Positions 52,907-63,012 of a stretch of 64,000 nt of DNA are shown piece after piece (position 1 is the stretch's first letter; each line of letters begins with the position of its first letter). Below the pieces are notes generated by a model, which ran no database searches, was not told the DNA's origin, and was given only the letters and a program-made list of their open reading frames with translations. A program made the position numbers and the translations under genes. Origin of the DNA: Motiliproteus sp036961355 (GTDB lineage Bacteria > Pseudomonadota > Gammaproteobacteria > Pseudomonadales > Balneatricaceae); NCBI GenBank assembly GCA_036961355.1, contig JBALVL010000022.1, positions 1 to 64,000 on the forward strand. The letters run 5' to 3'.

Positions 52907-53149
52907 TTAAGCCTCTTCACCGTCGATGGCCTGGACCGGGGTTTTAACCGGACGTGACGGCACAACAGTCGAGATAGCATGTTTGTACACCATCTGGCTG
53001 ACAGTGTTCTTCAACAGGATAACGAACTGATCGAACGATTCGATCTGCCCCTGCAGTTTGATGCCATTAACCAGAAAGATGGATACGGGCACCCGCTCCT
53101 TGCGTAGAACGTTTAGATAAGGGTCTTGTAGAGTCTGCCCTTTTGACAT
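52907..53149 (-). CDS. hfq: Hfq RNA chaperone
   Basis: This 80-aa hexameric Sm protein pairs sRNAs with mRNAs. It starts MSKGQTLQDPYLNVLRKERVP and has Sm1 VSIFLVNGIKLQGQIESFDQ and Sm2 YKHAISTVVP. The C-terminal tail is short, as in Pseudomonas. It lies between miaA and hflX. Confidence 0.98.
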   Translation of the reverse strand: MSKGQTLQDPYLNVLRKERVPVSIFLVNGIKLQGQIESFDQFVILLKNTVSQMVYKHAISTVVPSRPVKTPVQAIDGEEA

Positions 53150-53281
53150 GATGTACTCCTTACAGCACTAATTTACGATAATTGACAGCAAACAGCGGTC
53201 ATTACGAAGACGGGGCGTTGTTTCAAATGGCAAAACAATCCAATCCCAGCCTCAAAATACGCGATCGGCCCAGCGAGCTAC

Positions 53282-54250
53282 CTATATAAGGTAGTCATCA
53301 ACCAATTTCAAGGTATTACTCAGAATATTAGGGTCACAAGCATCAACGCGTTGCGCCCCCTGCCAGCTTCGAAGCCAAGTTAATTGACGTTTGGCCAGCT
53401 GACGGGTGGCGATAATACCACGCTCGATCATCGTGTCGAGGCCAACCTCTCCGTCCAGGTAGCTCCACATCTGGCGATACCCCACACATCGGATCGACGG
53501 CATTAATGGGTTCAGATCGCCACGGTGGTAGAGCGCAGCGACCTCGGCCTCGAAACCTGCTTCGATCATTGCCTCAAATCGCTGCTCAATTCGATGATGC
53601 AACAACTTCCGATCGGCCACATCAACATTGAGCTGTAAAGGCGAGAACGGCAGCTTGCTATCTTGCTGGGCCTGCCACAACTCAGTCAGGGTTTTTCCGG
53701 TCAATTCATACACCTCCAGCGCCCGCTGTAAGCGCTGAGGATCATTAGGGTGAATCCGCTGAGCAGATACCGGATCAATACTCTGGAGTCGCTGGTGTAA
53801 TGCCTCCCAACCTTCGGTTTCAGCCTGTGTTAACAATATCTCCCGCACCTGCGGGTCGGCTTTGGGCAAGTTAGCCAGCCCCTCCAACAAGGCTTTAAAA
53901 TAGAGCATGGTGCCGCCCACTAGAACAGGAATCCGTCCAGCGTCATGGATACTGTCTATCTGCTGCAGCGCATCGCTACGAAACTCAGCCGCTGAATAAC
54001 TCTCGGCAGGGTCTTTTATATCGATCAACCGATGTGGCGCGCGTGCCAACAATTCGGCGTCTGGTTTAGCGGTACCGATATCCATGCCACGATAGATCAA
54101 CGCCGAATCGACGCTAATCAGATCACAAGGCAACTGTTCTGCCAGCCGCACTGCCAGATCGGTCTTGCCGGTGGCAGTAGCCCCCATGATGCAGATCACA
54201 GGGCGCTGGCGACTAGCTTCAGTGGGACCTGACGGCGCAAGAGACCTCAT
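53282..54250 (-). CDS. miaA: tRNA dimethylallyltransferase
   Basis: This 322-aa enzyme prenylates A37 of tRNAs reading UNN codons. The P-loop GATATGKTDLAV lies near the start, followed by DSALIYRGMDIGTAKP, VGGTMLYFKALLEGLA and SIRCVGYRQMW. The ATG at 54250 overlaps the mutL stop by one base (TGATG), showing translational coupling; a 25-codon open extension into mutL is unlikely to be used. Confidence 0.95.
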   Translation of the reverse strand: MRSLAPSGPTEASRQRPVICIMGATATGKTDLAVRLAEQLPCDLISVDSALIYRGMDIGTAKPDAELLARAPHRLIDIKDPAESYSAAEFRSDALQQIDSIHDAGRIPVLVGGTMLYFKALLEGLANLPKADPQVREILLTQAETEGWEALHQRLQSIDPVSAQRIHPNDPQRLQRALEVYELTGKTLTELWQAQQDSKLPFSPLQLNVDVADRKLLHHRIEQRFEAMIEAGFEAEVAALYHRGDLNPLMPSIRCVGYRQMWSYLDGEVGLDTMIERGIIATRQLAKRQLTWLRSWQGAQRVDACDPNILSNTLKLVDDYLI

Positions 54251-56124
54251 CACTGCCCCCTCAAGAACAGCTTGTCGAGCGAATGCATATCCAGCTGAGT
54301 CCAGGTTGGGCGACCGTGATTGCATTGACCACTTCGTTCGGTCCGCTCCATATCACGCAGTAAACCGTTCATCTCAGGCAAAGTTAACTGGCGGTTAGCA
54401 CGAACCGAACCGTGACATGCCATGGTCGCCAAAATATGATTATGCTCTGCTTCTATCCGGTCGCTATCGCCCAGCACACGCAGGTCGGCCAATACATCGC
54501 GTAGCAGCTGCTCAACATTGCCGTTTTTCAGTAACGTCGGCACCTGCCGAATTACCAGCGACTCTTCGCTCATCCGCTCCAGCTCAAACCCTAATCGGCC
54601 AAACAGTTCGGAAAACTCTTCGGCGCAATCGGCCTCATGTGAACTGACCGCCAACGATTGCGGTACCAACAACGGCTGCGAGGTAATCCCCTGCTCGGCG
54701 TACGATTGCTTCATACGCTCGTATACCACCCGCTCGTGAGCGGCATGCATATCCACCAAAATCAAACCCTGAACGTTTTGCGCCAGGATATAAACCCCGT
54801 GCAACTGCGCCAACGCAAAACCCAGCGGGGGGGCTTCAGTCTCATCACTTTCAGGCAGAGCAGTGGTCTGCGCAGAAGAAAACACCTCACCGGTTGTTTC
54901 AGAAAATGCAGCCGGCAGCTCGGAGCTACTATTGCTGGCAGCATGAGGGTGAAGGGCACTGTATGCCGAAATTTGTTCTTGCACCTGCCCAGCCTGCGGT
55001 GCTGTACGCGGGTAGGACAGCGGCATCGATTGCTGCTGCTGAAGCTGCTGCGCCTCCACTTGTTGTGACTGCAACATCGTAGCGGCCTGAGCGTCGTTAT
55101 CGGCACCAACCTGATCCGACGGAGTCACTTCGGCCAAGCCACGATGCAGCGTGCGGAACAGAAAATCATGCACCAAACGGCCATCGCGAAAACGCACTTC
55201 ATGCTTGGTCGGATGGACGTTAACATCGACATCAGCAGGATTGAGCTCCAGAAACAACACAAAGGTCGAGTGACGACCACTGTAGAGCACGTCGCGATAG
55301 GCTTGCCGAATCGCATGGGCAACCAACTTATCGCGAATCGACCGGCCATTTACGAAGAAGTACTGCAGATCAGCTTGCGAGCGCGAGAACGACGGTAAGC
55401 CAACCCACCCCCACAACCGCAGTCCGGCAGCTTCCACGTCAAGCGCCACGGCGTTTTCCATGAACGCAGGGCCGCAGAGCGAAGCGACACGGCGCTCCAA
55501 CTCAACCTGTGTCGAAGCCGGACGCAACTGGTGGATCACCCTACCGTTATGGCGCAAGGTCATCGCCACATCCGAACGACTCAACGCCAGCCGTTTAACC
55601 ACCTCTTCCAGATGACCGAATTCGGTCTTCTCTTTACGCAAAAATTTGCGCCGCGCCGGCGTGTTAAAAAACAGATCACGCACTTCAACGGTGGTGCCTT
55701 GCGGGTGAGCTGCCGGTTTGACTACCGAACTCATCTCTCGTCCTTCAGCCTCAACCTGCCAGGCCTGCTCCGCCCCTTGGGCTTGCGAGGTCAGCGTTAA
55801 GCGCGATACCGAGCTGACACTGGCCAGCGCCTCACCGCGAAAACCCAGAGATGCCACAGCCTCCAGATCATCAAGGTCTTTAATTTTACTGGTCGCATGC
55901 CGATTGAGCGCCAACGCCAGATCCTCTTTATCAACGCCACTGCCGTTATCACGCAGCCGGATTAGCTTAACGCCACCCTGTTCGACATCGACATCGATTC
56001 GGCTAGCCCCGGCATCAAGACTATTTTCAAGCAACTCTTTAACGACGGAGGCGGGGCGTTCGACCACCTCACCGGCGGCGATCTGGTTGGCAAGAAGGGG
56101 AGACAGTAACGCGATGCGATTCAT
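54250..56124 (-). CDS. mutL: DNA mismatch repair protein MutL
   Basis: This 624-aa protein has the GHKL ATPase: LANQIAAGEVVERPASVVKELLENSLDAGA, DNGSGV, ATSKI, SLGFRGEALASV, RDLFFNTPARRKFL. A low-complexity Gln/Ser linker (about residues 360-420) leads to the C-terminal dimerisation domain with DMHAAHERVVYERM. No DQHAxxE(x)4E endonuclease metal site is expected in species with MutH-type repair, and DMHAAHERVVYER does not fit it well. Confidence 0.96.
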   Translation of the reverse strand: MNRIALLSPLLANQIAAGEVVERPASVVKELLENSLDAGASRIDVDVEQGGVKLIRLRDNGSGVDKEDLALALNRHATSKIKDLDDLEAVASLGFRGEALASVSSVSRLTLTSQAQGAEQAWQVEAEGREMSSVVKPAAHPQGTTVEVRDLFFNTPARRKFLRKEKTEFGHLEEVVKRLALSRSDVAMTLRHNGRVIHQLRPASTQVELERRVASLCGPAFMENAVALDVEAAGLRLWGWVGLPSFSRSQADLQYFFVNGRSIRDKLVAHAIRQAYRDVLYSGRHSTFVLFLELNPADVDVNVHPTKHEVRFRDGRLVHDFLFRTLHRGLAEVTPSDQVGADNDAQAATMLQSQQVEAQQLQQQQSMPLSYPRTAPQAGQVQEQISAYSALHPHAASNSSSELPAAFSETTGEVFSSAQTTALPESDETEAPPLGFALAQLHGVYILAQNVQGLILVDMHAAHERVVYERMKQSYAEQGITSQPLLVPQSLAVSSHEADCAEEFSELFGRLGFELERMSEESLVIRQVPTLLKNGNVEQLLRDVLADLRVLGDSDRIEAEHNHILATMACHGSVRANRQLTLPEMNGLLRDMERTERSGQCNHGRPTWTQLDMHSLDKLFLRGQ

Positions 56125-56184
56125 CAGAGACTCAACACTGGTAGCGGGTAGTAAAAACTGAGAGACAACGTTGGCGAAAGCCGA

Positions 56185-57522
56185 TCAGGATGCGGGAATC
56201 TGCAACACCTGTCCAACCCTAATCACATCGGAAGAGAGGCCGTTAGCCTCACGCAATCGCTTCACCGCGATACGGTTGCGGCTAGCGATCACTGATAACG
56301 TATCGCCGCGCGCAACCCGGTAGCTTGTCCGACTCTGTGCCTGCTGTTTACTTGCCAGGTAGGTCGCCGGTGGCGGCTTCAGGCTGAAATGGGTTTTGAT
56401 CCCTTTAAAAATCGAGCGAGCCAGTTTCTGCTGATGACTGCGACTTTGCAGCAACCGCGCCTCTTTGTGGTTGGAGATAAAACCGGTCTCAACCAGAATA
56501 GACGGGATATCGGGCGATTTAAGCACCATAAAGCCGGCATTCTGGACACTTTTCTTATGCATATGGGCGATACCAGTCATCTGCTTTTGCACGTAGCCAC
56601 CCACTTCACGCGAATGGCTGATACTGGAGTTCATCGACATATCCAGCAACACCCCTTCGAGCAGGTCATTACTATTGTCCTTACTCAGAGTACCAACGCC
56701 ACCGATCAAGTCGGCACTGTTTTCACGCCCGGCCAGCCAGCGACCCATTTCAGAGCTGGCGCCTCGCGATGATAACGTCCAGACCGAAGCGCCCCGTGCC
56801 TTGCTGTTTTTGAAGGCATCAGCATGAATAGATACAAACATATCAGCGCCGGCTTTGCGCGCTTTACGGGTGCGATCACGTAACCCGACATAGTAGTCAC
56901 CATCACGAACCAGCACCGGTTTAAAACCACGCTCAGCTTTAAATAACCGGGCCAGCTCTTTGGCGATCGCCAGCACCACCACTTTCTCTTTGACCCGTCC
57001 GGGGCCAATTGCGCCAGGATCGTCACCGCCGTGGCCTGCATCGATGGCGATCACAATGTCACGCTTTCCCGGGAATTGACTCTGCACCAGCTTGACCGTT
57101 TTCGCTGGCGTACTATTGGCGTTTACCAGATCGACCACCAAACGGTGACCGTACTGATTGTTTGGAGGGAGGTGAAAGCTGCGCGGTTGGGTTTTTTGCT
57201 GAAGATCTAGCACGATACGCAGACCCTTAGCGCCTCGCTTACCGCTGCGAATACTCTTGATCGGCGTTTTGCTCAGATCAATTTTGGCCAACGCAGCCTT
57301 CATCTGGCTACTGTCGATATCGATGACGATGCGTTCGGGGTTGGCCAATGAAAATAGTTTATGCGAGACCTTACCTGAGAGGTCAAAAACCAGACGAGTG
57401 TGATCCGGCGCTGGCCACACCCGCACCTGCTCGACGTTAGCGCTCCAGCCATAGCCACTGAACGACAGCGCCAGCAGCACCGCCAGGGTCTGAAAGACTC
57501 TGTGCATACCCCTTGTGAACAT
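56185..57522 (-). CDS. amiB: N-acetylmuramoyl-L-alanine amidase with LysM
   Basis: This 445-aa periplasmic septal amidase has a signal peptide (TLAVLLALSFSGYGWSA), an AMIN domain (VRVWPAPDHTRLVFDLSG), a zinc amidase_3 domain with IDAGHGGDDPGAIGPG, SIHADAFKN and LVETGFISN, and a C-terminal LysM (VARGDTLSVIASRNRIAVKRLREANGL, cut to motif form). It cleaves septal peptidoglycan when activated by EnvC or NlpD. It sits between tsaE and mutL as in E. coli. The start could also be the Met five codons later. Confidence 0.94.
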   Translation of the reverse strand: MFTRGMHRVFQTLAVLLALSFSGYGWSANVEQVRVWPAPDHTRLVFDLSGKVSHKLFSLANPERIVIDIDSSQMKAALAKIDLSKTPIKSIRSGKRGAKGLRIVLDLQQKTQPRSFHLPPNNQYGHRLVVDLVNANSTPAKTVKLVQSQFPGKRDIVIAIDAGHGGDDPGAIGPGRVKEKVVVLAIAKELARLFKAERGFKPVLVRDGDYYVGLRDRTRKARKAGADMFVSIHADAFKNSKARGASVWTLSSRGASSEMGRWLAGRENSADLIGGVGTLSKDNSNDLLEGVLLDMSMNSSISHSREVGGYVQKQMTGIAHMHKKSVQNAGFMVLKSPDIPSILVETGFISNHKEARLLQSRSHQQKLARSIFKGIKTHFSLKPPPATYLASKQQAQSRTSYRVARGDTLSVIASRNRIAVKRLREANGLSSDVIRVGQVLQIPAS

Positions 57523-57578
57523 ACCCCTTCGACTACCTCTTCAACGACCTTCGCCAGCTATCGATATATTATGTTATT

Positions 57579-58076
57579 TCAGGCCATTGGCCGGATCGCT
57601 TCTGCGAGCGCCTCGGCAATCACCTGTCCCCGGTCACTATAAGGTTTGACCGTTATTCTGCGTCCGGTTCCATCCAGTTCAAACTGCAATTCAAGATCCG
57701 CAGCCGCCAGGATTCCGGCACCCTTATCGGGCCATTCAATTAACCGTAATGCTGCGACCGAAAAATAATCGCGAATCCCCAAATATTCCAGCTCTTCCGG
57801 ATCGGCCAGCCGGTACAGGTCAAAATGATAAACCAGACCGTTATCGAATTCATAAGGCTCTACCAAGGTATAGGTCGGACTCTTAACCACACCTGTATGA
57901 CCGAACGACTGTACCACGCCGCGGCACAAAGTGGTTTTCCCCATTCCCAAATTGCCTTGTAGATAGATGGTCGCCTCATGCCTTGCCACCAACCCCAACT
58001 GCCGACCAAATTCGATCATCTTCGTTTCATCGGCCAACTGCCATTGCCTGTACTCAGTCAACTGCTCATCTCTCAC
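57579..58076 (-). CDS. tsaE: TsaE, ATPase of tRNA t6A synthesis
   Basis: This 165-aa P-loop protein (QGNLGMGKTTLCRGVVQSFGH, SPTYTLVEPYE, HFDLYRLADPEELEYLGIRDY) works with TsaB and TsaD to make t6A37 in tRNAs. The start is GTG at 58076 and overlaps the nnr stop by four bases (GTGA), so translation is coupled. Confidence 0.94.
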   Translation of the reverse strand: MRDEQLTEYRQWQLADETKMIEFGRQLGLVARHEATIYLQGNLGMGKTTLCRGVVQSFGHTGVVKSPTYTLVEPYEFDNGLVYHFDLYRLADPEELEYLGIRDYFSVAALRLIEWPDKGAGILAAADLELQFELDGTGRRITVKPYSDRGQVIAEALAEAIRPMA

Positions 58077-59662
58077 TCTTCAATACCGTTCAGTAGTGCC
58101 CGAATTTGCGGAATCAGGTCGGTCGCTGCCAAGCCTATCTCGCCATGACGCTGGGCTAACAGATCCGCGGCCTGCGCATGCAGGTTCACAGCAACAGAGG
58201 CCGCGTCAAACAACATGGATCGCGCTATTGAACTGTCCGCCGAACCGTCAGCCGAACTCTCACCGCTGGTTCGCCCCGCCATCTGGCCGAGCACCGCAGC
58301 AATAACACCGCTAAGCACATCACCCATGCCACCGCTGGCCATTCCCGGGTTACCCCGACAACACAAGCGAATGTTATTGCCATCACAGATCAGTGTACCG
58401 GCACCCTTGAGCACCACCACTCCCCCGTAACGCTGCTGCAACAGTTTAACGGCCTCAAATCGATCCGCTTGAATCTGGGCTACCGAACAATTGAGTAAAC
58501 GGGCCGCCTCCCCCGGATGCGGAGTCAGTATCCAGTTATCTCGCTTTGACGGCTGCACCAATTTGCCTCTAGCCAAGCCATTCAAAGCGTCGGCATCGAT
58601 GATCAAAGGTTGGTCGATCTGTTCCGCCTGGGCGGCCTGTAACAACTGACCCGACCAAGCGCTCTGCCCCAAGCCGGGACCGATAACAATAACGCTAGCC
58701 CGCCACAGCAGCAACTCCAGCTCCTGCCCTGATCGCACACCATGGCTCATCACCTCGGGCTGATTACCGATACATAGCATCACGTGCTCAGGCTGTGTTG
58801 CCACGCTGACAAGACCCGCGCCACAACGTAGCGCCGCTGCCGAGGCCATCATCACCGCACCGGCCATCCCCCGATCACCGCCGACCACCAACAGATGGCC
58901 AAAATCACCTTTATGCGCCGAACGTGGGCGGCGCGCCAGTCGCTGCGAGCCACCGATCAGATCAACATCGGTCGCAACCTCGGTATAAACCGCTGCAGGA
59001 ATATCCAGCGATTCCAGCACCAGCTCGCCACAGTGGTCGACTCCCTGATGGGTCAGCAAACCACGATTGAGGCCGATAAAACTCACGGTCAAATCAGCCC
59101 GAACCGCCACCCCCAATACCGCACCGCTATCCGCACACAGTCCCGACGGTAAGTCCAATGCAACCACCGGTTTACCCGATTGATTCACCTTCTTAATCAA
59201 AGCCGCAGCGGCATCGCTCACAGGGCCATTAAGCCCTGTACCGAGCAGGCCGTCGACCAGCAGCTCACCCGTTAATGGTTGCTGCCCATAACCTTCGACA
59301 ATAACGCCCCGCGCTTCGGCCCATTTGAGCGCCTGCGCCGCTTCGCCTTGCAATTTGGTGCGAGTGGTCTCTGCACCCAGCAGCAGAACCTGCACCAATA
59401 ACGGACCACCCTGCTGATCCGGATCGACCGCCAGGCCCGCCATCACCATCGCATCACCGCCGTTGTTTCCGCTACCGCACAGCAGTGTCAAACTGCGCAA
59501 CTGCGGCCACCGCTGCCGAATAGCCCGATACGCGGCACGGGCCGCACGCTGCATCAACTCAAACCCATCGATACCATGATTTTCAATCGCACAGCGATCG
59601 AGCTGACGGGTCTGCTCGGCGGTGTACAGCGCACTATCGGATGCTGGCGGTAAAAAGGACAT
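58073..59662 (-). CDS. nnr: Bifunctional NAD(P)H-hydrate epimerase/dehydratase
   Basis: This protein of about 529 aa repairs hydrated NAD(P)H. The N-terminal YjeF epimerase has LLCGSGNNGGDAMVMAG; the C-terminal ADP/ATP-dependent dehydratase has GDRGMAGAVMMAS, VIGPGLGQS, LTPHPGEAARLL and GNPGMASGGMGDVLSG. A Ser/Gly/Asp-rich insert (SGESSADGSADSS) follows near the C-terminus. I chose the ATG at 59662, which has AGG 7 nt upstream. It is divergent from queG. Confidence 0.92.
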   Translation of the reverse strand: MSFLPPASDSALYTAEQTRQLDRCAIENHGIDGFELMQRAARAAYRAIRQRWPQLRSLTLLCGSGNNGGDAMVMAGLAVDPDQQGGPLLVQVLLLGAETTRTKLQGEAAQALKWAEARGVIVEGYGQQPLTGELLVDGLLGTGLNGPVSDAAAALIKKVNQSGKPVVALDLPSGLCADSGAVLGVAVRADLTVSFIGLNRGLLTHQGVDHCGELVLESLDIPAAVYTEVATDVDLIGGSQRLARRPRSAHKGDFGHLLVVGGDRGMAGAVMMASAAALRCGAGLVSVATQPEHVMLCIGNQPEVMSHGVRSGQELELLLWRASVIVIGPGLGQSAWSGQLLQAAQAEQIDQPLIIDADALNGLARGKLVQPSKRDNWILTPHPGEAARLLNCSVAQIQADRFEAVKLLQQRYGGVVVLKGAGTLICDGNNIRLCCRGNPGMASGGMGDVLSGVIAAVLGQMAGRTSGESSADGSADSSIARSMLFDAASVAVNLHAQAADLLAQRHGEIGLAATDLIPQIRALLNGIEE

Positions 59663-59822
59663 TGTTAGGCCTGCTCTCAATTAGTCGGTATCATTGGCTT
59701 AACTAGTAATTATAGGAACTTCGGCCCGGATAAAAAACCGTCCCGAGGCGATACGTCAGGAATTCCACCCACCCAAGCCCGATTCAATGTAACCGAAACG
59801 ATCAACCTGAAATCTGTAATCT

Positions 59823-60965
59823 ATGCAATCTGAAACCGACAAAAGCCAGCCGGACCTGAACCCCGAGCAATTGACCGAGCAGATAAAGCGCTGGGGGCAA
59901 GAGCTTGGGTTTGATGCTGTCGGCATCACCGGCATCGACATGAGCCATCACCATGAGCGCTTTGACCGCTGGCTGGCGCAGCAATACCACGGTGAGATGG
60001 GGTTTCTGGAAAACAACTACCAGCTTCGCTTCCACCCCGATCAACTGCATCCGGGCACCCTCAAAGTGATCTGTGTAAGGATGGACTACCTACCACCGGA
60101 GACCCAAACCGTTCGGGTGCTACAGAACCCGCAGCAAGCTTATATTTCACGTTACGCGCTGGGCCGTGATTACCACAAGACACTGCGTAAACGGCTGGTT
60201 ACTTTTGCCAAGAAGATCGAGCAAGAAACGGCCCGATTCAACTACCGCCCCTTTGTCGACAGCGCTCCGGTGCTGGAAAAAGCGATGGCGCAACAAGCCG
60301 GACTGGGGTGGCAGGGGAAACACAGCGTAGTGATCAATCGTGAAGCCGGTAGTTACTTCCTGCTCGGCGAGCTCTTTACCGACCTACCGTTGATCGAAGA
60401 CCCGGCCTACGACCAAAACCACTGTAAAAGCTGTACCGCTTGTATCGACATCTGTCCTACCGCCGCTATCATCGAACCTTATGTACTAGATGCCCGTCGC
60501 TGCATCTCCTACCTTACCATCGAGCTCAAAGGCGCCATTCCGGCAGATCTACGACCATTGATCGGCAATCGAATATTCGGCTGCGATGACTGCCAACTGG
60601 TATGCCCCTGGAACCGTTACTCACACTTCAGTAAAGAAGACGATTTCAATCCACGCCACGGCCTCGACAACATCGAACTGGCGCAGCTGTTCAGCTGGGA
60701 TGAGGCAACGTTTCTGAAGAAAACAGAAGGGTCACCGATACGCCGCACCGGCTACCAGGGCTGGTTGCGGAATCTGGCGGTAGGGTTGGGAAATAGCGGT
60801 GGCGGTGACGAGGCAATCCGGCAGTTACAAAGCCAGGCCGATAATCCGTCAGAGATTGTACGCGAGCATATCGACTGGGCGATCCGCCGCCTAGCCAGCG
60901 GCGTAGAGCCTGAGAAATTGCCGTTAACCGAACGACAACCAAGAAAAGTCAGGCACTTGCTCTAA
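59823..60965 (+). CDS. queG: Epoxyqueuosine reductase
   Basis: This 380-aa cobalamin and Fe-S enzyme performs the last step of queuosine synthesis in tRNA. It has GFDAVGITGID, GRDYHKTLRKRL and DSAPVLEKA, and two cluster motifs: CKSCTACIDICPTAAI and CDDCQLVCPWNRY. The C-terminal HEAT-like region carries GYQGWLRNLAVGLGN. It is transcribed away from nnr. Confidence 0.95.
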   Translation: MQSETDKSQPDLNPEQLTEQIKRWGQELGFDAVGITGIDMSHHHERFDRWLAQQYHGEMGFLENNYQLRFHPDQLHPGTLKVICVRMDYLPPETQTVRVLQNPQQAYISRYALGRDYHKTLRKRLVTFAKKIEQETARFNYRPFVDSAPVLEKAMAQQAGLGWQGKHSVVINREAGSYFLLGELFTDLPLIEDPAYDQNHCKSCTACIDICPTAAIIEPYVLDARRCISYLTIELKGAIPADLRPLIGNRIFGCDDCQLVCPWNRYSHFSKEDDFNPRHGLDNIELAQLFSWDEATFLKKTEGSPIRRTGYQGWLRNLAVGLGNSGGGDEAIRQLQSQADNPSEIVREHIDWAIRRLASGVEPEKLPLTERQPRKVRHLL

Positions 60966-61003
60966 ACCCGACACGGGGAATTGACGGATGCTCGACGACT
61001 GGA

Positions 61004-61378
61004 TTAACCGCGAAGAAGAGGGAACTGTCGATTTAAAAACGCAATAATATCATTAGACTCGTACATCCATTCGGAGCTGCCGTCTTCTTTATCGATCCGC
61101 AAGCACGGTGCTTTGATCCGTCCGCCCTGCTCTAGCAACTCTTGTCGAAACTGTTGATTACCGCTGGAATCACGCAGCTCCATCGGCAAATTCAACCGCC
61201 GCATAGCCCGAACCACTTTGATGCAGAACGGACAACCGGAAAACTGATACAGCGAATACTGGCCCAACTGCTGTTCGACCTCTGCCTGATGTTCAGAATC
61301 ACGCGAGCCAGCTTTGGGCAGAGTCAGACGATGAACCAACACCATCAACGCACCGATAATTTTACGAAACAGCTTCAT
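61004..61378 (-). CDS. Glutaredoxin/GST-N-like membrane-associated thiol protein
   Basis: This 124-aa protein starts at 61378 (MKLFRKIIGALMVLVHRL) with GAGAG upstream. A short hydrophobic N-terminus precedes a thioredoxin fold with the redox motif YQFSGCPFCIKVVRAM, then RIKAPCLRI (cis-Pro region) and ESNDIIAFLNRQF. It resembles the GST-N/glutaredoxin proteins found next to queG/orn in marine gammaproteobacteria. Substrate unknown. Confidence 0.82.
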   Translation of the reverse strand: MKLFRKIIGALMVLVHRLTLPKAGSRDSEHQAEVEQQLGQYSLYQFSGCPFCIKVVRAMRRLNLPMELRDSSGNQQFRQELLEQGGRIKAPCLRIDKEDGSSEWMYESNDIIAFLNRQFPLLRG

Positions 61379-61509
61379 AGTTCTCTCACACACGATTATC
61401 AAAGCGACGCATTATTCCACAGCTACCGACTCGGATAAAGCACTAAACCTCATTGCGCAAGGTATCTAGCCGTGGTCAGAAATCAGCATCAGGCGAAACA
61501 GATGCGCGG

Positions 61510-62169
61510 CTATTGGCTGCCGGATTGGACCAGGAGTTGCGAAATACGTTGCATCAACGGTTCGTACTCTGCACCCAGATAGTGATACAGAGGATAAGAA
61601 GGCAGCTTTTTATCGATAACCGGCATTGGGCTCAAGCGCTTCCTGTTAACCAGCTCATCCACGCTGACGTAGTTGGATAAAAAACCACTAATATTACCTA
61701 AATTATAGGCATCACAAAGCTCCGCAGCACTGTACATCTGTAGCGTATTATCGAGTTGACTGGCATACCGTTTCTGCCAGATCACACCCAACTGGTAACC
61801 AATGGGTTGTGTGCGCTGCTGAGGATGGACGAACAGGGCAGAATGAACTTCAACGACAGCTACCGAAGAACGGCTAAATGGGCGCTGATATTCTGAGGCA
61901 GCACTCTCAATCCGCACCAGCTCTCCATCGACAACGCCTTGGTTAAAGCCGACCAGCGCTCGCTGACCGGGCATTTCGATAAACTGAGTCTCGCAACCCA
62001 ACTGTCGGTAAATAGGCTCCATGCGTTTAAGAACACGCTGAGAAATTTCTTCACCTTCGATCACAGCGATAAAATCGGGACAATTTAATGGCTGGGGATC
62101 TGTCGCACTAAAGGCTGCCTGACTAAACAACAGATAGACGGTACTAACCCACAACCCTTGATACGACAT
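61510..62169 (-). CDS. Periplasmic solute-binding-like protein (type 3)
   Basis: This 219-aa protein starts at 62169 with AGGTGG 5 nt upstream. It has a signal peptide (LWVSTVYLLFSQAAFSA) and a short single-protein version of the SBP_bac_3 fold: RMEPIYRQLGCETQFIEMPGQRALVGFNQGVVDGELVRI, then IGYQLGVIWQK. Two Cys residues in the N-terminal half could form a disulfide. No permease is adjacent. It is probably an orphan sensor or binding protein. Confidence 0.7.
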   Translation of the reverse strand: MSYQGLWVSTVYLLFSQAAFSATDPQPLNCPDFIAVIEGEEISQRVLKRMEPIYRQLGCETQFIEMPGQRALVGFNQGVVDGELVRIESAASEYQRPFSRSSVAVVEVHSALFVHPQQRTQPIGYQLGVIWQKRYASQLDNTLQMYSAAELCDAYNLGNISGFLSNYVSVDELVNRKRLSPMPVIDKKLPSYPLYHYLGAEYEPLMQRISQLLVQSGSQ

Positions 62170-62214
62170 TGGGACCACCTGATTCCAAACCGATTTAATA
62201 AAGTAAGTTTAGTA

Positions 62215-62790
62215 TCACTCCATCCTAAAAAAGTGGCGCCGATAATGGACCAACTCATTTATCGAGTCTTTAATATCATCAAGCGCCAAATGTGACCCTT
62301 TCTTGGTCACACCGTTAAGAACATCCGGGCGCCAGCGTCGTGCCAACTCTTTGATGCTACTGACATCAAGGTTTCGATAATGGAAATACGTTTCCAACTC
62401 AGCCATGTATGGCACCAGAAAGCGACGATCCTGGCCAATACTGTTACCGCAGATCGGCGACGCACCGCGGTCGACATGTTTCTTAATAAACTCCAGTGTC
62501 GCCAACTCCGCCTCACGTTCACTGATGCTACTGTCGCGCACCTGTTGCGTCAGGCCCGACTGGCCGTGCTGCCGGGTACACCATTCATCCATTGCATCGA
62601 GCAACGTATCATCCTGATGAATCACCAGGTTGGGCCCTTCGGCGATAATATTAAGATCGGCATCGGTTACCAGCGTAGCAATCTCGATAATCCGCTCACG
62701 CTCCGGATCCAGCCCGGTCATCTCCAGATCGATCCAGATCAGGTTAGTTTGGCGCGCATCGACAGCAGTGGTCTGGGTAGTTTGTGTCAT
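62215..62790 (-). CDS. orn: Oligoribonuclease
   Basis: This 191-aa DEDDh exonuclease finishes RNA decay by degrading 2-5-nt RNAs and pGpG. It has IWIDLEMTGLDPERERIIEIA, NSIGQDRRFL, YRNLDVSSIKELARRW and SHLALDDIKDSINEL. It is divergent from rsgA, a conserved arrangement. Confidence 0.96.
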   Translation of the reverse strand: MTQTTQTTAVDARQTNLIWIDLEMTGLDPERERIIEIATLVTDADLNIIAEGPNLVIHQDDTLLDAMDEWCTRQHGQSGLTQQVRDSSISEREAELATLEFIKKHVDRGASPICGNSIGQDRRFLVPYMAELETYFHYRNLDVSSIKELARRWRPDVLNGVTKKGSHLALDDIKDSINELVHYRRHFFRME

Positions 62791-63012
62791 AAGAGTCTCT
62801 AATCACTAAATTCGCATAAAAAAACTGTAAAACGATGAAATTTTCCTGCTTGCCAGTCAGACCTATTACCGCAGTCAAGCTGACGTTAGCCATTGATAGT
62901 GTGCTATGTTTAGCCCTTTCGTCCGCCGACTTCAACCCTGCTGTACTTTAGATCGAGCTATCAATCGACCTATCAACTTATCAGCGCGCCATCAGGATTT
63001 AATCTTTCCATT